Assembly (NCBI GenBank): GCA_045592125.1
Contig: JAZNUE010000044.1
Location: 1 to 45,789 of the forward strand
Direction: 5' to 3'
DNA: 45,789 nt
Origin: HGM04593 sp045592125
GTDB lineage: Bacteria; Bacteroidota; Bacteroidia; Bacteroidales; Bacteroidaceae
In this document: positions 32,643 through 40,542 of the stretch, one piece after another
Layout: each line of letters begins with the position of its first letter
How positions within the stretch are numbered: the first letter of the stretch is position 1
Notes under the pieces: generated by a model
What the model saw: only the letters and a program-made list of their open reading frames with translations
Database searches by the model: none
Told to the model about the DNA's origin: nothing
Made by a program: the position numbers and the translations under genes

Positions 32643-33563
32643 CTATGCTCCGCCATTTTTTAGAGTATAGAAAATAAGAAACAGATTAAGTGCAATCATT
32701 ATTAGCCCGCTAAAAATATAATCATCCAACAACATCCATATTCCCGCCAAAACCAAAAGCGTGCAGAATACAAATAGAGCGTTTTTCCCTATTGATGATT
32801 TCCTTTTTGCTTTAAGCACCATCTCCTTATATTCTTCGTCCGTTACAGACTCTTGTTTATATTCAATGATACAACTGTCGGGGGACGTTATGCTGAAAGA
32901 ACTTGACAGATATTGTGTTATGATAGCCGCAGCACCTTCAACATCCTTTCCAAAGTTCAAATAATATTGATATACTTTGCCTGTTTTCGTTCCAAAGCCG
33001 ATTTTGGAACAAACAACCAAGTCATCAATTTGCAATGTGAACAATTTGAAAATGTCGAGATTCTTAAACCGTTCGTGTGCCTTATAATTATAGTTGTTGA
33101 ATCTTTCATATTCGCCACCGTGGCTCATTTGGTCGGCAACAAGTACGGTTTTGTCTGTAATCTCATAGAATCTTACACATATAACCAATGCTTGCTCGTC
33201 TGTTTTGCATTGATATGTAGGTGAAATCCTTAATGTACATTTTGAACTCTCAAAATATTCATTCGGTACATAAACTTCGGTTTGTGATTTTGGGTTTGTA
33301 ACATCAAGTTCCAAGCCAAAAGAGGAGCAAATGATGTTGGTGCGGACATGATTACGTCCATATGTCCTTTCCTGCTCTTCAAGATTACGTCTTAATGCCG
33401 CTTCCAATCCCTTTAACTTCACTGATTTGCCACCATACTTGTTCTCGTCCAATGCAATCTGTTTGTCTATGAAACGTACTAAAAGGCTTCCGCAATATTC
33501 GCAGTTCTGGTGGTTGGTTGCATTTGCGCCACAATTAGGGCATTTTATAGCTTGTGCTTCCAT
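32643..33563 (-). CDS. Zinc-ribbon protein with C-terminal membrane helices
   Basis: The ATG at 33563 (MEAQAIKCPNCG) is preferred over one 24 bp upstream because the zinc ribbon normally starts within the first ten residues; this gives 306 residues. C8-P-N-C11 and C21-E-Y-C24 form the ribbon. A soluble middle region follows, and two hydrophobic segments (about 258-276 and 280-297) end the protein. It is paralogous to the next gene upstream, both having KCPNCGANATN, NCEYCGS and an EGAA segment before an I-(I/L)-(S/T) helix. It is the last gene of the SPFH operon. The combination recalls YdjG of Bacillus, an envelope-stress protein; the role here is inferred. Confidence 0.65.
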   Translation of the reverse strand: MEAQAIKCPNCGANATNHQNCEYCGSLLVRFIDKQIALDENKYGGKSVKLKGLEAALRRNLEEQERTYGRNHVRTNIICSSFGLELDVTNPKSQTEVYVPNEYFESSKCTLRISPTYQCKTDEQALVICVRFYEITDKTVLVADQMSHGGEYERFNNYNYKAHERFKNLDIFKLFTLQIDDLVVCSKIGFGTKTGKVYQYYLNFGKDVEGAAAIITQYLSSSFSITSPDSCIIEYKQESVTDEEYKEMVLKAKRKSSIGKNALFVFCTLLVLAGIWMLLDDYIFSGLIMIALNLFLIFYTLKNGGA

Positions 33564-33620
33564 TGTGTTGAATATTAAATTTGGCAATATCTACTCAGGT
33601 GGTTTCTAAAAGGTTGAAGG

Positions 33621-34340
33621 TTAACTGAATATAATATACAGTATAAATATCACGGCTGCTACAACCCATGAAAGCACTGTGGTCATTGTGTCGTTATCTC
33701 TGGCCGGTGGAGTCCCCATTAGTTCTGACCTCTTCTTCTCGATTACATCAAGCGTGTCGGTATAACAGCTTATGTTATCTTTAGGCACTTTGTAGACTTT
33801 ATTGATAATCTCGGACAATATGCGGGCTGCACCTTCTGAGTCCTCTCCGAAATCAAGATAATATTCTTGGACAATCAAATTCCTGTCGTAGTCACAATTA
33901 CCTATGTGCTCGGTGAACAACGGAAAACAAGGAAGTGTCTTGAAGGTTTCCAGGTTTGCTTTATCTGCAGGGTCATCGGGGTAAAAGCCAAGGACAATGC
34001 ATAATCCGTTATTCTTGCTCGAAGGTATGGGGTTGCCGTTCTGAAAAGTGCAATAACCGGAGCGCAAGACACTTATCAGACACTCATGATTGTTCCCCAT
34101 TTTCTTATACACATCGGTGATTATGCACTCTTTCTTGAATTGCTTCTGCTTGAAGAGGTTCAAATGCAATGAACTGAGAAACGATTCAATTGTATTGGAG
34201 TTGTCTATGTACGATGTTTTCTGCGTGTCGATATTGCGCGCAGCAAAACGCACGAGCATGCTGCCGCAATATTCGCAGTTGTAGGAATTTGTGGCATTCG
34301 CGCCACAATTGGGGCATTTGTAGATTTTGATGTCGTTCAT
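33621..34340 (-). CDS. Paralogous zinc-ribbon protein with membrane helix
   Basis: With start at ATG 34340 (MNDIKIYKCPNCG) the protein has 239 residues. Zinc ribbon C9/C12 and C22/C25, a soluble middle with YYLDFGEDSEGAARILSEII matching YYLNFGKDVEGAAAII of its neighbour, and one C-terminal hydrophobic helix (VLSWVVAAVIFILYIIF). It lies 57 bp upstream of the other zinc-ribbon gene and 84 bp downstream of the small membrane-protein gene. Gene duplication within the operon followed by divergence is evident. Function unknown beyond likely metal-dependent folding and membrane attachment. Confidence 0.65.
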   Translation of the reverse strand: MNDIKIYKCPNCGANATNSYNCEYCGSMLVRFAARNIDTQKTSYIDNSNTIESFLSSLHLNLFKQKQFKKECIITDVYKKMGNNHECLISVLRSGYCTFQNGNPIPSSKNNGLCIVLGFYPDDPADKANLETFKTLPCFPLFTEHIGNCDYDRNLIVQEYYLDFGEDSEGAARILSEIINKVYKVPKDNISCYTDTLDVIEKKRSELMGTPPARDNDTMTTVLSWVVAAVIFILYIIFS

Positions 34341-34424
34341 AGTGTAATCATAATTTAAGCGAAACACACAGTTTCTATAATGAGTTCTATAATGAGATAT
34401 TTATAAAGGACTCAATATGAATTT

Positions 34425-34772
34425 TTAGTTTTTGCACTTCTTTGTGACAGTGTTTGTAATAATCAATACCATAATCTCAAAGAATACAAGCAGCACCATT
34501 GCCAGGAGAGAAATATTACCCTCGATATGCGACGGTACGAAAAATCCCCATACATATATAGCCAGGGAGAGTGTTAAGTACAAGAATCCAAGGGAGATAC
34601 GGAATGCGTCTTTAAGACAGACTGTTTGCAGCAACAGTAATAAAGCAGCATGGACAATGATGGTTGCACTGTTCAGGCAAACGTTGAAAGTCTCATAAGA
34701 AGGAAATATAAGTTTTATCAGTATATTGACGAACAGTACCGATAAAGTAATTATGATTGTAATATTTTTCAT
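34425..34772 (-). CDS. Small four-helix membrane protein
   Basis: ATG at 34772 (MKNITIIITLSVLFVNILI) gives a 115-residue protein with four hydrophobic segments (about 2-20, 30-50, 55-77, 84-105) and a lysine-rich end (KKCKN). The longer frame upstream overlaps the SPFH gene and begins with non-hydrophobic sequence, so it is rejected as start. No family recognised; position between SPFH and zinc-ribbon genes suggests a membrane partner of that system. Confidence 0.55.
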   Translation of the reverse strand: MKNITIIITLSVLFVNILIKLIFPSYETFNVCLNSATIIVHAALLLLLQTVCLKDAFRISLGFLYLTLSLAIYVWGFFVPSHIEGNISLLAMVLLVFFEIMVLIITNTVTKKCKN

Positions 34773-34782
34773 AGCACAAGAT

Positions 34783-35874
34783 TTATAAGGTTGGAAGTGG
34801 GGGAGGGCATGAATTGAATGCATTTGCAAATTCCACAAACGAAGAAGCCTGTGCCCAAGCAGGCATTCCCTGCTTCCATAGTAAAGTGTCAGGCGCAATA
34901 CTACGGTTTGCTATGAAATTCATGATTGAGTTAATGTCATATGGTCCTTGCTGTTGCCCGTTAACCGCAACATAATATTGAGTGTTCTGTGTAAGAGGTG
35001 GTGGTGTCATGGCCTGTGAAACAGCCGCACCCATCTGATTCCCGATACCCATGCCTGCGCCCAAACCGACGCCGGCACCCATTATTCCGCCGCCGATACC
35101 TTCGTTTGCGGCAGCCTTGTCCATTACATTGAAAGTGCGTTCCATCTGGTATACATCGCGCCCGGCAATGTTTATCTGCGCGGCGAGTTCCTTGGCTTCC
35201 TTCAGTTTCTTGAAACTGGCATCTTCTTCGGGTACATTTATGGACATTATATTGAAATCGGCCAGGCACAAACCGAACTTGGCAAACTCTTTGTCAACGT
35301 TCATGCGGACAAAATCCGACATATCAGACAAATGTGAATTGATGTTCAAGATAGATATGTTGTCCTTTGTAATCTTGTCCGAGACAAGGTTGGCAAAGAA
35401 ACTCATCATCTTTCCTTTAAAATATGAATCAATCTTGTCGACTGAGAATGTAGCCATGTTGCCGACAAGAGTCTCAAGCAATAGTCTTGGGTCGGCGACC
35501 TTAAGCCCATACTGTCCGAAAGCCCTCACCGGAACTATAACCCCATATTTGGGGTCCTCCAGCTGAATGGGTGTTGCCGTGCCCCACTTTGTGTCCAGCA
35601 CAGCAAGCCTGTTAACAAACCATACTTCGGCCTTGAATGGAGAATCACCACCAAATGGAATATTTATCAATTTGTTGAGAATGGGTATATTCTCGGACTT
35701 GATTGTATAAGTACCGCTTTCAAAAGTGTCGGCAATAACTCCTCCTTTTACAAAAAAAACCGTTTGACCAGGATATACAACCAGTTGTGTACCCAAGCGT
35801 AAATCATCGGAAGCAAATTTATGTACAATCTCTTTACTATTTGCTTCCCATTTTACAACATCTATCAGTGCCAT
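34783..35874 (-). CDS. SPFH-domain protein with C-terminal GYF_2 domain
   Basis: A 363-residue protein. Residues about 25-245 form the SPFH/band-7-like domain of the YdjI (virion-core-protein-like) group, starting IDVVKWEANSKEIVHKF and including LGTQLVVYPGQTVFFVKGG. A glycine-rich linker (255-285) leads to a GYF_2 domain (about 297-350: YYVAVNGQQQGPYD ... LLWKQGMPAWAQA), a peptide-binding module. Such proteins assemble on membranes. It is the first gene of the minus-strand operon, with a long structured leader upstream. The set SPFH + small membrane protein + zinc-ribbon membrane proteins resembles the Bacillus ydjGHI genes, but no PspA homologue is present in the window. Confidence 0.85.
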   Translation of the reverse strand: MALIDVVKWEANSKEIVHKFASDDLRLGTQLVVYPGQTVFFVKGGVIADTFESGTYTIKSENIPILNKLINIPFGGDSPFKAEVWFVNRLAVLDTKWGTATPIQLEDPKYGVIVPVRAFGQYGLKVADPRLLLETLVGNMATFSVDKIDSYFKGKMMSFFANLVSDKITKDNISILNINSHLSDMSDFVRMNVDKEFAKFGLCLADFNIMSINVPEEDASFKKLKEAKELAAQINIAGRDVYQMERTFNVMDKAAANEGIGGGIMGAGVGLGAGMGIGNQMGAAVSQAMTPPPLTQNTQYYVAVNGQQQGPYDINSIMNFIANRSIAPDTLLWKQGMPAWAQASSFVEFANAFNSCPPPLPTL

Positions 35875-35951
35875 AGTTCATTACGTTACACCATTGGCTC
35901 TGCAGTGTATTCAATGTGTTTGTTGTGCATTAAAATATGGACATAAGAAGA

Positions 35952-36210
35952 AAGCGGAGCCAACATTCTGGTTTATTCAACTGCGTTGGGCTGGACTCCC
36001 TGTAATAAATGAATAAGTAGAATGAGAACTCCGCTTGGAATGTATTTCGACAGGTGCGAATACAAACCAAGAGAGCGTTACTCCACATCATTCCGTCTAT
36101 TACCAGTAAAGTGTCCAATTTTACGCAGTCGGAATAAAGCGAAAATGCGCCTTCTAAAAATATACCAGCACATGCTATTTGCATGTACGCCACAAATATA
36201 ACGCATTTTC
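35952..36210 (-). ncRNA. Inverted-repeat-rich leader or non-coding RNA
   Basis: Several nested inverted repeats: AAGCGGAG (35952) with CTCCGCTT (36029), enclosing ATTCT/AGAAT and TTATTCA/TGAATAA; GTATTTCG/CGAATAC near 36042-36066; ACATGC/GCATGT near 36172-36186; GAAAATGCG (about 36138) with CGCATTTTC (about 36202). The first hairpin spans 85 nt with mostly aligned inner stems. If transcription starts from the -7 element at 36193-36200, most of it would be a roughly 310-nt leader of the SPFH operon. It could also be an independent RNA. No known riboswitch class was recognised. The only frame here (98 codons, minus) has no family features. Confidence 0.4.
36193..36200 (-). promoter_or_regulatory. 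-7 element for the SPFH operon
   Basis: On the minus strand TATATTTG (36200-36193) fits the consensus; a matching TTG about 20 nt upstream is not seen, so strength or regulation is uncertain. Confidence 0.4.
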
Positions 36211-36345
36211 CCGGAAGAATGTCCATTTATAAATTTTTATTCTTATTAAACATACAACAAATCATAACATCACGTCATTTGACACTACTGATTTCCAAGT
36301 AACCTTTTGTATCAATTGATTATAGCCAATATCATCCGTGCAGAA

Positions 36346-36376
36346 TTGCACAAGTTCAAAAATGGATTTATTTTTG
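36346..36376 (+). promoter_or_regulatory. Promoter of the PI-PLC-like gene
   Basis: TTG (36346-36348) and TATTTTTG (36369-36376) are 20 nt apart, a full consensus match; the start near 36383 leaves a leader of about 57 nt before the ATG. Confidence 0.7.
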
Positions 36377-36439
36377 CTGTCGGAACAACTTATATGCATT
36401 GGGAAGACACAAGATTGTCGGTACCTCCGGTGAGTCTTT

Positions 36440-37456
36440 ATGAAGCGAATATTTCTTTGTGCCCTTATTCTAATATGTTGCCCCTTTGCAATGGTGGCAC
36501 AGGATGTTGGCCGTGGCAACTGGATGTCACGCCTCTGTGATTCGCGCGCTGTTTCCTCGCTATCAATTCCGGGGGCGCACGACGCCGCGACAGGCGAGGG
36601 ACTGCACATGGCCGCAGGCTTTGGAAAGACACAGGAACTGTCTCTTTCCGCACTATGGGATTGCGGTGTGCGCGCCTTTGACCTGCGGCCTGCCGTAAAT
36701 GGAGAGGAACTGCACATTTATCACGGTCCTGTAAGGACGAATGTGTCGTTCAATGAGGCTTTGGACATAATATGCCACAAACTGGCCGAGCACCCCACAG
36801 AGTTTGCCATTGTACTTTTGCGTGAGGAGAGTGACAGTGAAAACAGTGCCGAGCGCGCACTATGGCCGTCGGCAGTGGGCAATGCTATTGCTGCTCTTGG
36901 CGAAAAGGCTGCAATCTTTTCCCCGGCAATGAGCGTAAAGGACGCGCGTGGCAAAATAATATTCCTTAGCCGCAATACTTATACGGGTACAGGTCGCGGA
37001 GCAATTATCAAGGGGTGGACGCACTCTCCCCAGGGCACTGCAGACGCAACAATAACATCGCTCACCGATAATGCTGTGGCCCGTCTGCAAATGCAGGACT
37101 ATTATGCTCCCACGAACAAGGAAAAACAGAAAGTAAAAGAAAAAGCGGTGCTTCAATGCTTGCAGCGTGCCGCCGACGCTTCTGCCGATGTGTGGACAAT
37201 AAATTTCCTCAGCGGATACAGCAACCGCTGGTTAGGCTTCACCCCGTTTGCAACGACAAGCGGCTACAAGCGCAATGCCGAGAGGATTCACCCCATTGTA
37301 ATCAGTTCACTTGACGCAAGGCCGCAGCCTACAGGCATTATGTTGCTCGACTTTGCCGGGTGCGACAAGGCTGGCTGCGGAATATGGCACTGGAGTGCGT
37401 TTGAGACTCTCGGCGCAGAAATGGTGGACAAAATCATAGGGCAGAATTTCAAGTAG
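36440..37456 (+). CDS. Secreted PI-PLC X-domain protein
   Basis: A 338-residue exported protein (signal peptide to about residue 20, MVAQ). The PI-PLC X domain has SIPGAHDAAT with catalytic His47, DLRP (81-84) and HIYHG with the second catalytic His95, as in bacterial phosphatidylinositol-specific phospholipase C. These enzymes cleave phosphoinositides or glycosyl-inositol anchors to a cyclic inositol phosphate and a diacylglycerol-like lipid. Length is normal. It has its own promoter. A myo-inositol-phosphate synthase gene lies 3 kb downstream, so the organism may make inositol lipids that this enzyme could act on; host phosphoinositides are another possible substrate. Confidence 0.85.
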   Translation: MKRIFLCALILICCPFAMVAQDVGRGNWMSRLCDSRAVSSLSIPGAHDAATGEGLHMAAGFGKTQELSLSALWDCGVRAFDLRPAVNGEELHIYHGPVRTNVSFNEALDIICHKLAEHPTEFAIVLLREESDSENSAERALWPSAVGNAIAALGEKAAIFSPAMSVKDARGKIIFLSRNTYTGTGRGAIIKGWTHSPQGTADATITSLTDNAVARLQMQDYYAPTNKEKQKVKEKAVLQCLQRAADASADVWTINFLSGYSNRWLGFTPFATTSGYKRNAERIHPIVISSLDARPQPTGIMLLDFAGCDKAGCGIWHWSAFETLGAEMVDKIIGQNFK

Positions 37457-37594
37457 ACGTTCTCATTCAATATTTGCAATGTCATTGACTCGTTTTGCTT
37501 TTAGCCACCCGCGTGGCATAAACTTCGTCTATGCTTCACGCGACTAATGGCTGCAAAACTCGTCGATAACAAAACGTTGTCTTGTCATTGACTC

Positions 37595-37816
37595 GTTTTG
37601 CTTTACGCACACTGCAGGGCATTGCTTAACTGCGCCCCTGCAATACCGCGGTTTAGATTCTTCGCTGCGCTCCAGAATGACAAAACAGAGTTCTGTTGTA
37701 GACGAGTTTTGCTTTACGTACACTGCAGGGCATTGCTTAACTGCGCTCCTGCAATACCGCGGTTTAGATTCTTCGCTGCGCTCCAGAATGACAAAATAGA
37801 GTTCTGTTGTAGACGA
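37595..37816. repeat. 111-bp tandem repeat, two copies
   Basis: Two nearly identical 111-bp units (37595-37705, 37706-37816) and the first bases of a third fill most of the 490-bp gap 37457-37943. Each contains CTGCAGGGCATTGCTTAACT and TTCTTCGCTGCGCTCCAGAA; a diverged relative starts near 37480. The antisense frame encodes the ILERSEESKPR phrase common to such repeats and is not a real gene. Confidence 0.85.
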
Positions 37817-37853
37817 GTTTTGCTGTGAACGCTGCTTTTGGGAATACAAGTTA

Positions 37854-37884
37854 TTGTAGAAAAGAACTTTTTTAATTAAGTTTG
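37854..37884 (+). promoter_or_regulatory. Promoter of the DUF3828-like gene and lpdA
   Basis: TTG (37854-37856) and TAAGTTTG (37877-37884), spacing 20 nt: full consensus. The start near 37891 leaves a leader of about 53 nt. Confidence 0.7.
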
Positions 37885-37943
37885 CAATAGTACATGGCCG
37901 GACTACATAGGAAAAGATAAAAGTTAATGTAAGAGTATTTTTT

Positions 37944-38975
37944 ATGAAAAGGTTTGTCTTTATCATTGCGTTTATATTTTCGGCGTTACCTGTTTTCTCG
38001 CAGCAGGAAAAGGAGGTGCAAACTTTCCTGGAGAATCTCTACGGCAAGGTTGCAGATATGGGCAACACGGCAAGTGGAGATTACGAACTGCTCGTCGATA
38101 AACACTGCTCACGAAAATTCCGCGAGTTTTACAACGAGATACGCCGTTGGGAGAAGGAGACCAATGAATGTATTCTGCACTTTGGCGGTGGTGGCTACGA
38201 CCTGTTTCTTGGTTGTCAGGATTATTTTGACAGCATCAGATTCAGCATAGGCAATGTGCACAAGATTGCAGACGACAAGCGATACAGCGCGACTGTGACA
38301 GCAAGCTTCTTTTGCCGGGAATATGAGGAGAAGGAGTGGGAAACGGTGCGTACTGTTTTTGCGACCGAGGAGAATGGAGAGTGGCGCATTTACGATTTTC
38401 AATCACCGGGTGAAGAGAGCGACCTAGAATTCATGAAGAAAGCTTTGCCCGATATTGTCGAAGCCGGAACAAGCGCTGATACAGCCATGATTGCCAACCG
38501 CCTTGAGAAGATATACAAGGAGGTAGCAGAGATTGCAGCCGACAATCGTCCGAACACTGAAACACTCAACATATACCTTTCGCAACAGTACCTGAAACTC
38601 TACAACGAGATAGGTTATTGGGAGGAAAAACTGGGCGAGATGATTATAGGCAAAGATTGCTGGATTCGCCTACAGGATTGGAGTAAACTGGAATATAAAA
38701 TAGACTGCATAAAAGTCACAAGCCCTTCAAAGGCTGTTGCCGACGTGATATCGACTGACACATGGCAAACGCCCGAAGGGGAGAAGAGATACACGTCAAA
38801 GATAAGGCTGGACCTTGTATTAGAGAATGGCAATTGGGTGATAGATGACTTTACCGATTACAATGGTATTGGCGGGTTATACGAGAGTGACAGCAAATTG
38901 TACGCAGAGGGCATAAAGGAGGCGTTGGGACTTTTTGAGGGTACAATTGATTATTTGGTCGAGAACGAACAATAA
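37944..38975 (+). CDS. Exported protein with two DUF3828/NTF2-like repeats
   Basis: A 343-residue protein with a signal peptide to about residue 20 (PVFSQ). It consists of two similar halves. Residues 26-165: FLENLYGKVADM ... FREFYNEIRRWEKE ... RYSATVTASFF ... NGEWRIYDFQS. Residues 185-320: RLEKIYKEVAEI ... YLKLYNEIGYWEEK ... KAVADVIST ... NGNWVIDDFTD. The pattern fits the DUF3828/NTF2-like fold of small exported Bacteroidetes proteins, here duplicated in tandem. Function is unknown; ligand binding or cell-envelope maintenance is possible. It lies 16 bp upstream of lpdA and shares its promoter. Confidence 0.65.
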   Translation: MKRFVFIIAFIFSALPVFSQQEKEVQTFLENLYGKVADMGNTASGDYELLVDKHCSRKFREFYNEIRRWEKETNECILHFGGGGYDLFLGCQDYFDSIRFSIGNVHKIADDKRYSATVTASFFCREYEEKEWETVRTVFATEENGEWRIYDFQSPGEESDLEFMKKALPDIVEAGTSADTAMIANRLEKIYKEVAEIAADNRPNTETLNIYLSQQYLKLYNEIGYWEEKLGEMIIGKDCWIRLQDWSKLEYKIDCIKVTSPSKAVADVISTDTWQTPEGEKRYTSKIRLDLVLENGNWVIDDFTDYNGIGGLYESDSKLYAEGIKEALGLFEGTIDYLVENEQ

Positions 38976-38991
38976 ACATAAAATTAGCTAT

Positions 38992-40338
38992 ATGTACGAT
39001 TTGGCAATTATTGGTGGTGGCCCTGCCGGTTATGTGGCTGCCGAGAATGCAGGCGCAAGAGGCCTGAAGGTGGTTCTTTTCGAGAAGCGTGAGCTTGGTG
39101 GCGTGTGCCTCAACGAGGGCTGTATACCCACAAAGACGCTGCTCTACAGTGCAAAGATGTATGACCACGCTACCGATGGCAAGAAGTACGGTATTGCCGC
39201 AACCGACGTCACATATGAATATAAGAAAATGGCCGACCGCAAGACAAAGGTTGTGCGCAAGCTTGTTGCCGGCATAAAGATGAAGATGGAGGCTCACGAC
39301 GTTGAGGTTGTGCGCGGCGAGGCAATGATTGCCGGCGGCGACGCCAATACCGTCTCAATCAGCAGTGGCGAGCAGACATACGAGGCTGCACGGTTGCTCA
39401 TCTGCACCGGCAGCGAGGCATTTGTCCCGCCTATCCCCGGTGTCGAGGGCAACGAGGCAGTGCTCACAAACCGCGAAATGCTAGCACTGACCCAGGCGCC
39501 CGAAAGCCTCGTAGTGATTGGCGGCGGTGTCATCGGAATGGAGTTCGCAAGCCTTTTCAACAGCCTTGGAATACCTGTTACGGTAATTGAGATGCTCCCC
39601 GAAATTCTTGGCGGCATGGACAAGGAAGTGAGCGAGATGCTGCGCGGCATATATGCAAAGCGCGGTGTAAAGTTCTGCCTGCAGTGCAAGGTTACACGCG
39701 TTGAGGGAAATACGGTGCATTACACCGATATTGAGGGCAATGAGCAGCAGGCACATGGCGACAAGATTCTCATGAGCGTGGGCCGACGTCCTGTGCTCAA
39801 AGGCTTCGGCCTTGAGAACATCGCTGTAGATGTGGAGCGCGGCATTAAGGTAAATGAATATATGCAGACAAGCCTGCCCAATGTTTACGCAGCGGGCGAC
39901 GTCACAGGTTTCTCTTTGCTAGCGCACACTGCAAGCCGCGAGGCCGAGGTTGCCGTGAACCACATGCTTGGCATTGAGGACCGCATGGAGTACAACGCTA
40001 TTCCCGGCGTGGTATATACCAACCCCGAGGTAAGCAGCGTGGGGCTTACCGAAGAGCAGGCTGTAAAAGAGGGCATTGAATACACCCTGCACAAACTGCC
40101 TATGACATACGCCGGTCGCTTTGTGGCCGAGAATGAGGGGCAGATGGGCCTGTGCAAGATTCTTGTGGCACCCGACAATAAGGTGCTTGGCGTGCATATG
40201 CTGGGTAACCCCTGCAGCGAGTTCGTGTGTGCTGCCTGCATGGCAATAGCCAACGGCCTTACTGTGGAGCAGCTGCGCCGCACTGTGTTCCCGCACCCCA
40301 CTGTGAGCGAGATACTTAAGGAGGGGCTCTTCGGCTAA
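38992..40338 (+). CDS. lpdA: Dihydrolipoyl dehydrogenase (E3)
   Basis: A 448-residue flavoprotein. ATG at 38992 is the real start because MYDLAIIGGGPAGY is the standard FAD-binding N-terminus. Redox cysteines C39 and C44 (GGVCLNEGCIPTKT), the NAD-binding GGGVIGMEFA (about 178-187), AAGDVTG and the C-terminal HPTVSEIL with the active-site His complete the set. It re-oxidises dihydrolipoamide of 2-oxoacid dehydrogenase or glycine-cleavage complexes in the cytoplasm, reducing NAD. No E1/E2 or gcv genes are nearby, so its partner complex is elsewhere. It is probably co-transcribed with the preceding gene. Confidence 0.93.
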   Translation: MYDLAIIGGGPAGYVAAENAGARGLKVVLFEKRELGGVCLNEGCIPTKTLLYSAKMYDHATDGKKYGIAATDVTYEYKKMADRKTKVVRKLVAGIKMKMEAHDVEVVRGEAMIAGGDANTVSISSGEQTYEAARLLICTGSEAFVPPIPGVEGNEAVLTNREMLALTQAPESLVVIGGGVIGMEFASLFNSLGIPVTVIEMLPEILGGMDKEVSEMLRGIYAKRGVKFCLQCKVTRVEGNTVHYTDIEGNEQQAHGDKILMSVGRRPVLKGFGLENIAVDVERGIKVNEYMQTSLPNVYAAGDVTGFSLLAHTASREAEVAVNHMLGIEDRMEYNAIPGVVYTNPEVSSVGLTEEQAVKEGIEYTLHKLPMTYAGRFVAENEGQMGLCKILVAPDNKVLGVHMLGNPCSEFVCAACMAIANGLTVEQLRRTVFPHPTVSEILKEGLFG

Positions 40339-40542
40339 AGGTGTTCAAGGCCAGATTAAATGAAACTAAAGCGAACAAAGGAACACCTATGGGCCCCGTT
40401 AGACACTAGGCTCTAGCCATTAGACACAAAACATCAAATACCAAAACATTAATTTTATTAAATTATAGGGAACATTTTACTGTTTTTTTAGGTTAGTTCA
40501 ATAAAAACGCGTTATTTTGCCTAATAAAAGAAAACAACATAT

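Noticed and set aside
35930..36226. 98-codon minus-strand frame upstream of the SPFH gene
   Set aside because: It spans the cluster of inverted repeats, starts before the predicted transcription start and has no recognisable features.
37544..37966. 140-codon minus-strand frame with repeated ILERSEESKPR phrases
   Set aside because: It is generated by the 111-bp tandem repeat; the repeated peptide mirrors the DNA repeat and has no signal or domain.
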